A DNA stretch of 64,000 nt from CAIODY01 sp046051225. GTDB taxonomy: Bacteria > Bacteroidota > Bacteroidia > Chitinophagales > CAIODY01. The DNA lies in the NCBI GenBank assembly GCA_046051225.1, contig JBJOOR010000001.1, forward strand, positions 62,001-126,000. The letters run 5' to 3'. Within the stretch, counting starts at the first letter, position 1. Each line of letters begins with the position of its first letter. The notes under the pieces are model-generated. The model saw only the letters and a list, made by a program, of their open reading frames with translations, was not told the DNA's origin and did not search any database. A program made the translations under genes and the position numbers. Positions 36,422-43,671 of this stretch are shown here, piece by piece.

Positions 36422-36817
36422 TTATTCTTCAAACTTATCGTTTCGTTTTTGTAATTTTTTGTTTACTTGTTCTAATAATTGTTGTTCGGTAGGTAAGTAT
36501 AATTTGTATTGTGTCCAACTTAATTGTGCATACAGTGTATGCACAATTGGAAAGGTGCGATAGAGCTGACGATACAAATTGATCTGACGAACTGAATAAC
36601 CACTACCATATTCAGGTTGTAATTGTTCTGATAAAAATTTAATTAAATACTTTCCATATTCGGCTCTTTCTTTTCCTGCTTGCTCTTCTTCAAATATGCG
36701 CTTGCCTATTTGCCAATACATAATAGTTCTTTCGGTATCAACTGCCCTAATTGCATTATCTTTTGCAGTAGCAATAATTGTTTTAATATCGGGGATGATG
36801 GATGTATTGATAAGCAT
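36422..36817 (-). pseudogene. internally deleted YhcG/DUF1016 nuclease gene
   Basis: A 131-codon open frame. The N-terminal part matches DUF1016_N: IMYWQIGKRIFEEEQ, RAEYGKYLIKFLSEQL, GYSVRQINLYRQLYRTFPIVHTL and LSWTQYK. Immediately after this, the sequence continues YLPTEQQLLEQVNKKLQ, which resembles the extreme C-terminus of full-length YhcG proteins (about 340 residues). The central part with the PD-(D/E)xK nuclease is missing, in frame. This looks like a deletion remnant; a functional antitoxin-like or DNA-binding short form cannot be ruled out. It lies upstream of mod in the defence segment. Confidence 0.7.
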
Positions 36818-36977
36818 AAATTTGAGTACTATTTAGATGACTAAAATAGCAACTAAAATTATATCCATACAAATAAAAAAATGAGCAAAAATTATTCCTC
36901 TTCCACACTAGTTGAAAAGTTTGGTTATTGATATTGATAAATTGTAACGTAGTTTGCAACATAAATTTTTTAAACAC

Positions 36978-37823
36978 ATGAATAATTCAATTGCTGAATT
37001 AGAAAAAATAGCTTCGCAAGTTCGCCGTGATATATTGCGCCAAGTACATGGCGCTAAAAGTGGTCATCCTGGCGGTTCGTTGGGCTGTACAGATGTATTA
37101 ACAGCCTTATATTTTAAGGTAATGAATCATAACACAGCCTTTGCCATGAATGGCGCTAACGAAGATTTATTCTTTTTAAGCAATGGGCATATATCGCCTG
37201 TAATGTATAGCATATTAGCCCGTGCAGGCTATTTTGCCGTAAGCGAATTAAGTACATTTCGCAAATTAAATACTCGTTTGCAAGGGCATCCTACTACGCA
37301 TGATAATTTGCCAGGCATTCGTATTGCCAGTGGTTCGTTGGGGCAAGGCATGAGTGTAGCAGCTGGTGCAGCATTCAGCAAAAAAATGAATAAGGATAAT
37401 GCAGTGGTATTTAGCCTACATGGCGATGGCGAATTGCAAGAAGGACAAATTTGGGAAGCGGCACAATTTGCGGCTCATCATAAATTAGATAATTTAATAT
37501 CGATAGTAGATTGGAATAAATTGCAAATAGATGGCCCCACCGAACAGGTAATGGCTAATGGCGATTTAAAAGCAAAATTTGAAGCATTTGGTTGGCAGGT
37601 ATGCACCATGAATGGTAATGATATGGCTGATGTGGTAACTACTTTAGAAAAATGCAAAGCCAACACAGGCAGCGGCAAACCGCAAATGATTTTGATGACT
37701 ACCAAAATGGGTTTTGGTGTTGATTTTATGATGGGCGATCATCATTGGCATGGCGTAGCGCCTAATGATGAACAATTGGCTACTGCCTTATCGCAATTAG
37801 AAGAAACATTAGGCGATTATTAA
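36978..37823 (+). CDS. transketolase, N-terminal subunit
   Basis: A 281-residue thiamine-diphosphate enzyme half. Residues typical of the N-terminal pyrophosphate domain are GAKSGHPGGSLGCTDVLTALY, SNGHISPVMYSIL, GHPTTHDNLPGIRIASGSLGQGMSVAAGAA and the ThDP/Mg motif HGDGELQEGQIWEA continuing to IVDWNKLQIDG. It catalyses ketol transfer in the pentose phosphate pathway only together with a C-terminal (PYR) subunit, normally encoded next door. I place the start at ATG 36978; a TTG 24 bp upstream is the alternative. Confidence 0.92.
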   Translation: MNNSIAELEKIASQVRRDILRQVHGAKSGHPGGSLGCTDVLTALYFKVMNHNTAFAMNGANEDLFFLSNGHISPVMYSILARAGYFAVSELSTFRKLNTRLQGHPTTHDNLPGIRIASGSLGQGMSVAAGAAFSKKMNKDNAVVFSLHGDGELQEGQIWEAAQFAAHHKLDNLISIVDWNKLQIDGPTEQVMANGDLKAKFEAFGWQVCTMNGNDMADVVTTLEKCKANTGSGKPQMILMTTKMGFGVDFMMGDHHWHGVAPNDEQLATALSQLEETLGDY

Positions 37824-37844
37824 TTTTTGAAAATAAAATGAAGT

Positions 37845-37877
37845 AAAAAAAGCTACCCAATCAAGGTAGCTTTTTTT
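37845..37877 (+). terminator. rho-independent terminator after transketolase gene
   Basis: A 13-bp stem (AAAAAAAGCTACC / GGTAGCTTTTTTT) with a 7-nt loop, ending in seven T, 21 bp after the stop codon. It shows that the gene is not co-transcribed with a downstream partner. The rest of the 249-bp gap to lgt shows nothing notable. Confidence 0.9.
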
Positions 37878-38072
37878 ATTAAAAATACTTCCCCATTATC
37901 TAGTTATGCATATAGTCTTCTAATCCTAATCAGATTAATGGCAATCAATTTTAAGTTAAAAAGTTTTGACGTTGGTATTTGTATTAAATCATTAAAATTG
38001 ATAGCATAACTTATTTAATTACTGCTAAAAAAATGTAGTTACCTTTATCGCCTATTCAATTTTTTCAAATCC

Positions 38073-39374
38073 ATGTACCCAAATCTTTCCTACTTATTTA
38101 ATGATATTTTTAATAATAATTTACCGCCTTGGTTAAGCAGTTTTTTGCAAGTGTTTAATATTTTTGGAATTATGTTGGCGCTATCATTTGTAGCTGCCGT
38201 AATTGTTTTAAAAAAAGGATTAATACAAAAAGCCAATGAAGGCAAATTGAAACCACTATTTCGTACACAAATAATTGGCAAACCTATACAACCAACCGAA
38301 TTAGTATTTAATGGATTAATGGGATTTTTGTTGGGCTATAAATTAGGATTATTGATTACCGATTTTTCGAATTTTACAAACGATATACAAGCAGCCGTTT
38401 TTTCATCAAAAGGAAATATTTTTACTGGAATTTTATTGGCAGCCATTTTTGCTTATTGGCTTTATGCCGAAAAAAAGAAACAACAATTAGCCGAACCTAA
38501 AGAAGAAAAAATAACACTGCATCCCAAAGATTGGGTAGGCGAAATATTTATCCGTGCAGCCATTGGCGGCATTGTGGGCGCAAAGATTTTTCACTTGTTT
38601 GAATATTGGAGCGATTTTACATCCGACCCATTAGGTATGCTATTTAGCGGCGCAGGTTTAACATTTTATGGTGGTTTAATTGTAGGTTCGGGTGCTGTTA
38701 TTTATTGGATTATTAAAAACAAAATTTCATTTCATCAAATAGTAGATGTTACAGCGCCTTGCTTAATGATTGCTTATGCCGTGGGGCGTATTGGCTGCCA
38801 AATGGCTGGCGATGGCGATTGGGGAATTTTTAATACAGCCTATGCCGTTAATGATAACCAACAAGTTGTAGCTGCGGCTTCGCCAAATGATTACCATCAA
38901 ACGTTTCAACAGCATACGATGTATTTTGATACTCATTTTGAAGATACATCAAAAGTGCCAGTTGCATATTTTAAAGGGCCTGCGTTTTTACCCAATTGGT
39001 TATTTGCATACAACTATCCGCATAATGTAGGCAACGAAGGTATCGCCATAAAAGATTGCACTGGTAAGTATTGTGGGGTTTTGCCATTACCTGTTTTTCC
39101 AACACCATTGTATGAATTGATAGCTTGCTTTTTCTTGTTTTTAGTATTGTGGGCTGTACGAAATAAATTAAAATATCCAGGCAGATTATTGGCTTTATAC
39201 ATGATTTTAAACGGAGTAGAAAGATTTTGTGTAGAGCAAATTAGGGTAAATAGTACGTATCATTTTTTAGGAATAAATCCTACACAAGCCGAAATCATTG
39301 CTGTTGCATTAATACTAGGTGGAATTATTTATTGGATGATGGCACCAAAATTTGCCACTAAAAATTCAGTGTAA
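38073..39374 (+). CDS. lgt: prolipoprotein diacylglyceryl transferase
   Basis: A 433-residue integral membrane enzyme with about seven to eight helices. The Lgt signature GRIGCQMAGDGDWG is at about residues 246-259, preceded by GLTFYGGLIVGS and followed by FPTPLYELIACF. It is longer than the roughly 270-residue proteobacterial enzyme because of an N-terminal extension and a periplasmic loop of about 80 residues, both usual for this phylum. It moves a diacylglyceryl group from phosphatidylglycerol to the lipobox Cys of prolipoproteins, several of which are encoded in this window. Confidence 0.92.
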   Translation: MYPNLSYLFNDIFNNNLPPWLSSFLQVFNIFGIMLALSFVAAVIVLKKGLIQKANEGKLKPLFRTQIIGKPIQPTELVFNGLMGFLLGYKLGLLITDFSNFTNDIQAAVFSSKGNIFTGILLAAIFAYWLYAEKKKQQLAEPKEEKITLHPKDWVGEIFIRAAIGGIVGAKIFHLFEYWSDFTSDPLGMLFSGAGLTFYGGLIVGSGAVIYWIIKNKISFHQIVDVTAPCLMIAYAVGRIGCQMAGDGDWGIFNTAYAVNDNQQVVAAASPNDYHQTFQQHTMYFDTHFEDTSKVPVAYFKGPAFLPNWLFAYNYPHNVGNEGIAIKDCTGKYCGVLPLPVFPTPLYELIACFFLFLVLWAVRNKLKYPGRLLALYMILNGVERFCVEQIRVNSTYHFLGINPTQAEIIAVALILGGIIYWMMAPKFATKNSV

Positions 39375-39403
39375 ATAGTTTTAAACTTTACTTTGGATTT
39401 ATT

Positions 39404-39412
39404 TACTTTTGC
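39404..39412 (+). promoter_or_regulatory. putative -7 element (TACTTTTGC) of metK
   Basis: TACTTTTGC matches TAnnTTTG followed by C, 39 bp before the metK ATG. The leader that follows is A-rich without a Shine-Dalgarno sequence, as is usual in this phylum. Confidence 0.5.
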
Positions 39413-39451
39413 GTTCTTCAAAAAAAATAAAAAATATAAACAAAAATAAAA

Positions 39452-40705
39452 ATGGGATATTTATTTACATCCGAATCAGTTTCGGAAGGGCATCCAGATA
39501 AAGTAGCCGACCAAATTAGCGATGCTTTAATTGATAACTTTTTGGCATTTGACCCAAACAGTAAAGTAGCCTGCGAAACATTGGTTACAACTGGGCAGGT
39601 AGTGTTGGCTGGCGAAGTAAAATCGAAAGCTTATTTAGATGTGCAAGAAATTGCTCGTGAAGTAATTCGTAAAATTGGATATACAAAAGCTGAATACATG
39701 TTTGAAGCTAATTCATGCGGTATTCTTTCAGCTATTCACGAACAATCTTCAGATATTAATCAAGGCGTTGATAAAAAGAAAAAAGAAGAACAAGGTGCTG
39801 GCGACCAAGGAATGATGTTTGGTTATGCTACCAACGAAACCGCTAACTACATGCCTTTGGCGTTGGATTTAGCACATGGTATTTTGTTGGAATTAGCAGT
39901 ATTGCGCCGTGAAAACAAAGCTATAAAATATTTACGCCCCGATGCTAAATCGCAAGTAACATTAGAATATAGCGATGACAATGTGCCTGTTCGTATTGAT
40001 GCAATTGTAGTATCAACACAGCACGATGATTTTGATACAGAGCCAAAAATGTTGGCTAAAATTAAAAAGGATATTGTTGAAATTTTGATTCCAAGAGTGA
40101 AGAAAAATTATCCAAAATATGCTCATTTGTTCAACAACAAAATTGCATACCATATTAACCCAACTGGCAAGTTTGTAATCGGTGGCCCACATGGCGATAC
40201 AGGTTTAACTGGCAGAAAAATTATTGTTGATACTTATGGTGGAAAAGGTGCTCACGGTGGTGGTGCATTCAGCGGTAAAGACCCTTCAAAAGTTGACCGT
40301 TCGGCTGCTTATGCAACTCGTCATATTGCTAAAAACTTAGTAGCTGCTGGTGTTTGCAACGAAGTATTGGTACAAGTGTCTTACGCAATTGGCGTAGCAC
40401 AACCAATGGGTATTTTTATTGATACTTATGGCACTGCAAAAGTGAAAATGACCGATGGCGAAATTGCAAAAATAGTTTCAAGTGTATTTGATATGCGCCC
40501 TTACTTTATTGAGCAACGTTTTAAATTGCGTACGCCAATGTATAGCGAAACTGCGGCTTACGGACACATGGGACGTAAAAATGAAACTGTAACTAAAACA
40601 TTTAAAGCACCCGATGGCAAAACAAAAACAATGAAAGTGGAATTGTTTACTTGGGAAAAATTAGATTATGTAGCTAAAGTAAAAGCAGCTTTTAAGATAA
40701 AATAG
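39452..40705 (+). CDS. metK: S-adenosylmethionine synthetase
   Basis: A 417-residue MetK. Signature blocks are SEGHPDKVADQISDALID near the N-terminus (ATP/Mg-binding), GAGDQGMMFGYA at about 117-128, and GGGAFSGKDPSKVDRSAAYA near 270-289, all intact. It makes SAM from ATP and methionine in the cytoplasm, supplying the methyltransferases encoded elsewhere in the window (mod, pcm, the glycan-locus enzyme). The gene is monocistronic, with its own promoter-like element and a strong terminator. Confidence 0.97.
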   Translation: MGYLFTSESVSEGHPDKVADQISDALIDNFLAFDPNSKVACETLVTTGQVVLAGEVKSKAYLDVQEIAREVIRKIGYTKAEYMFEANSCGILSAIHEQSSDINQGVDKKKKEEQGAGDQGMMFGYATNETANYMPLALDLAHGILLELAVLRRENKAIKYLRPDAKSQVTLEYSDDNVPVRIDAIVVSTQHDDFDTEPKMLAKIKKDIVEILIPRVKKNYPKYAHLFNNKIAYHINPTGKFVIGGPHGDTGLTGRKIIVDTYGGKGAHGGGAFSGKDPSKVDRSAAYATRHIAKNLVAAGVCNEVLVQVSYAIGVAQPMGIFIDTYGTAKVKMTDGEIAKIVSSVFDMRPYFIEQRFKLRTPMYSETAAYGHMGRKNETVTKTFKAPDGKTKTMKVELFTWEKLDYVAKVKAAFKIK

Positions 40706-40725
40706 TTATTCTGATTTTATATAAT

Positions 40726-40762
40726 AAAAAAATCCCCGATAGAATCTATCGGGGATTTTTTT
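40726..40762. terminator. bidirectional terminator between metK and the PorE-like gene
   Basis: A 10-bp stem (ATCCCCGATA / TATCGGGGAT) with a 5-nt loop, flanked by seven A on the left and seven T on the right, so it can work in both directions for the convergent genes. Confidence 0.93.
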
Positions 40763-40771
40763 ATTTACTAC

Positions 40772-42787
40772 TTAATGTTTCGGATTTGTTATAATTACCT
40801 TGCCAGCATTGTTTTTAGCCGCATCCGATTTGGCAGCATCGGCAGCCTTTTGTTGGTCGGTTCTTAGTTTAATTATTTTAAATTCTATTCGGCGATTTTT
40901 TTCCATTTCTTCATCGCTGCATTTTACACCATCATGGCATCTGTTTACAGGCTTACTTTCGCCATAGCCTTTTCCTACCAATCGGCTTTTTTGAATACCA
41001 TGTTTTATTAAATAGTTTACCGCTGCTTGTGCACGGCGTTCGCTTAGCCATTTATTAAATTTAGCCGAGCCTTTACAATCTGTATGAGCACTTAATTCAA
41101 TATCAATATTTTGTTGGTCTTTTAATTTTTTAATTAAAGTATCAAGCACCTGCGCCGATTCTTTTTTAATTAAGAAGCTACCAAATGCAAAATAAATATT
41201 TCGAATACGCAATGGATTATTACTTTCCATAGATACCAGCGCATAGTTTTTAGTTACACCTGTTCTTTTCTTTTCTATCTTAGTAGTATAGCTTTCTTTT
41301 AAACCTTTGTATGATTTTTTGCCCGTACGAATCAAATAATCATTTCCGCCTTTTATACCATCAATTCTATAATAACCATATTCGTCTGTTACAGCATCAT
41401 ACACTGTTCCATCTGTTTTATTCGTTACCTGCACTCTAGCGCCTTCAATAGGTTTATGAGTAGCTTTATCAGTTAATATACCTTCAAAAAATAATTTAGG
41501 ATTATGGCTTTTCCATTCATAAATTCTTTCTTTACCGCTTTTGTTAGATGATATCCAACCTGTAGCTTCATCATTTGGATTTACTGTAAAACAATAATCA
41601 TCATGCGATGTATTGATAGGAATATTCAAATTTTCGGCGTTCGAAAATCTTGTACTTCCATCCCAATTAGATACAAAAATATCTAACCCACCTAACGAGT
41701 AAAAACCATCACTTGAATAATAAAGTGTATTATCTTTTGTTAAAAACGGAAATACTTCGTTGCCTGTCGAGTTTACTTCTGCGCCTAAGTTTTTAGGTTC
41801 TGTCCAATCGCCATTATCTCCTTTATAGGTAATATATAAATCGGAGCCGCCAAAGCCGCCATTTCTATCCGAAGCAAAAATCATTTTATCGCCATCAGCA
41901 TTTAAGGTAGGATGCATTACCGAATAATCATCGCTGTTAAAATTTAATGGCATCGTGTTTACCCAATTGCCATCTTCGTCTCTTTCGGCCGAATAAATTT
42001 TTAGTACATTTTCAACTTTCACTTCATTCTTATTGCTTGATTGTACTAAAGCTGTACGAGTAAAATAACATATTTTACCATCAGCCGAAAACGTACAAGG
42101 ACCTTCATGTACTGGTGTATTTATTTTACCTTTTAATCTAGTTGGTTTTGAATATTCGCCATCCGATGCAGTATCTTTTACGGTAAAAAATAAATCTAAA
42201 TTGCCTACGGTTTTACCCCAAGGGTTTTTCTTTTTATCTGTATTATCAATGGATTCTGTTTCGCTGCAAATTACAATACCATTATCTAACGGTGCAGCGC
42301 CAAAGCGTTCGCCAATGCCTCTAATAATCGTTTCATTCACTTCATACAATGTAGTATCTTGATGAAACATGGAAGTTGAATCGCAACTTTTCATCATTAT
42401 TTTTGCTAAATCGCTTTTAAAATCTGATAAGCTATCATAAGCTCTAAAAGCATTATGGGCATCATCATATTTTTCGTTCATCATCAGCAATTTGCCATAA
42501 TTCAAATAGTCTTCGGGTTTTACACCGCCTTTAAATTTGCCATGAATTAATTTAGCGTAAGTAAGTTCGGCTTTTTTAGTTTGATTGGTTAATCTATAGC
42601 CTTCGGCAAGCTGGCGCAAAGTTTTTGCGTCTTCTTTTTTTGCATCCAATACTTTTTTCAAATAAAAGTTGGATTTGTCGTATTGCATCTGGTCATAAGC
42701 AGTTGTGCCAATTTTGCCATTGTTTGCACATCCGCTTACTATCGCCGCCACCACAAACAACAACACGATTATGTGAGATGATTTCAT
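40772..42787 (-). CDS. PorE-like OmpA-family lipoprotein (TPR, propeller, CRD, OmpA-C)
   Basis: A 671-residue lipoprotein with lipobox VSGC (Cys20). Domain order: TPR-like helices (about 30-140), PD40-type propeller with repeated motifs such as HPTLNADGDKMIFASDRNGGFGG-like blades (about 190-420), a carboxypeptidase-regulatory-like beta-sandwich (about 440-500), and an OmpA-C peptidoglycan-binding domain (ELSAHTDCKGS, LSERRAQAAVNYL, about 545-650). This order is that of PorE of the type IX secretion system, anchored to outer membrane and peptidoglycan. The family is large, so PorE orthology is inferred. Confidence 0.85.
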   Translation of the reverse strand: MKSSHIIVLLFVVAAIVSGCANNGKIGTTAYDQMQYDKSNFYLKKVLDAKKEDAKTLRQLAEGYRLTNQTKKAELTYAKLIHGKFKGGVKPEDYLNYGKLLMMNEKYDDAHNAFRAYDSLSDFKSDLAKIMMKSCDSTSMFHQDTTLYEVNETIIRGIGERFGAAPLDNGIVICSETESIDNTDKKKNPWGKTVGNLDLFFTVKDTASDGEYSKPTRLKGKINTPVHEGPCTFSADGKICYFTRTALVQSSNKNEVKVENVLKIYSAERDEDGNWVNTMPLNFNSDDYSVMHPTLNADGDKMIFASDRNGGFGGSDLYITYKGDNGDWTEPKNLGAEVNSTGNEVFPFLTKDNTLYYSSDGFYSLGGLDIFVSNWDGSTRFSNAENLNIPINTSHDDYCFTVNPNDEATGWISSNKSGKERIYEWKSHNPKLFFEGILTDKATHKPIEGARVQVTNKTDGTVYDAVTDEYGYYRIDGIKGGNDYLIRTGKKSYKGLKESYTTKIEKKRTGVTKNYALVSMESNNPLRIRNIYFAFGSFLIKKESAQVLDTLIKKLKDQQNIDIELSAHTDCKGSAKFNKWLSERRAQAAVNYLIKHGIQKSRLVGKGYGESKPVNRCHDGVKCSDEEMEKNRRIEFKIIKLRTDQQKAADAAKSDAAKNNAGKVIITNPKH

Positions 42788-42820
42788 TTATTTGAAAAGG
42801 TACTATTTGAAAAAATTTCA

Positions 42821-42829
42821 GCAAATTTA
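42821..42829 (-). promoter_or_regulatory. putative -7 element (TAAATTTGC) of the PorE-like gene
   Basis: On the minus strand TAAATTTGC matches TAnnTTTGC, 34 bp before the ATG. The divergent 211-bp region also holds a 9-bp inverted repeat AATATTCCA (42865-42873) / TGGAATATT (42902-42910) of unknown role. Confidence 0.45.
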
Positions 42830-42998
42830 ACTTTATATATCAAATCTTGGTATTAAAAACTTAGAATATTCCACAGCAGTTAACAAAAATGTATAGTAGG
42901 CTGGAATATTTGAAAACAAAGCAGAATAATATATTACAGCATTTTGTTTTTTTGGCAATGTTTTTTTAAATCTTTGTTGAATAATTTACTTACAAAAA

Positions 42999-43652
42999 AT
43001 GATACACGAAGAAGAAGGATTTTTAACACAAGGCAGGCGCAAAGCGCTAGTTGATTTATTAAAAACAAAACACATTACAGATGAAAAAGTATTGAAAGCA
43101 ATAGGCAGCGTAAAGCGTCATATATTTTTTAATATCGATTTTCAAATGCATGCTTATGAAGATAAACCTTTTTCTATTGATGCTGGGCAAACTATTTCGC
43201 AACCTTATACAGTAGCTTTTCAAACTCAATTATTAGAACTTAAAACATTAGATAAAGTTTTAGAAATTGGCACTGGCAGTGGCTATCAAGCTATTATATT
43301 GGCTGAATGTGGTGCCAGAGTTTTTACTATCGAACGCCAAAAAGTATTGTACGATAAAACCAAACCGCTATTAGCTACATTGGGTTATGATAAAATAAAA
43401 TGTTTTTATGGCGATGGTTTTAAAGGTGTACCATCGTATGCACCTTACGATAAAATAATCATCACCGCCGCAGCACCCGAAATACCCGAAGATTTAAAAA
43501 ATCAATTAAAAGTGGGTGGCTATTTAATCATTCCGCTTGGTACCGAAACCAGCACCATGATGCGATTAAAAAAAATATCTGAAACCGAATTTGTAGAAGA
43601 ACAATTTCACGAATTCAAATTTGTGCCCATGTTGAAAGGCACAAATAAATAA
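42999..43652 (+). CDS. pcm: protein-L-isoaspartate O-methyltransferase
   Basis: A 217-residue SAM-dependent methyltransferase. The family motif TISQPYTVAFQ (about 64-74), motif I VLEIGTGSGYQAIILAE, and APYDKIIITAAAPEIPEDLKNQLKVGG with the terminal catalytic region are all present and the length is usual. It repairs isoaspartyl residues in aged proteins in the cytoplasm. The gene is convergent with the T9SS cargo gene, 19 bp away, and has no near neighbour on its strand. Confidence 0.95.
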   Translation: MIHEEEGFLTQGRRKALVDLLKTKHITDEKVLKAIGSVKRHIFFNIDFQMHAYEDKPFSIDAGQTISQPYTVAFQTQLLELKTLDKVLEIGTGSGYQAIILAECGARVFTIERQKVLYDKTKPLLATLGYDKIKCFYGDGFKGVPSYAPYDKIIITAAAPEIPEDLKNQLKVGGYLIIPLGTETSTMMRLKKISETEFVEEQFHEFKFVPMLKGTNK

Positions 43653-43671
43653 TTTTACGAATCCCTCTATT

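Noticed and set aside
42865..42910. 9-bp inverted repeat AATATTCCA / TGGAATATT in the PorE-like/pcm divergent region as an operator
   Set aside because: Spacing of 28 bp and AT-rich context make chance likely; no known regulator site matches.
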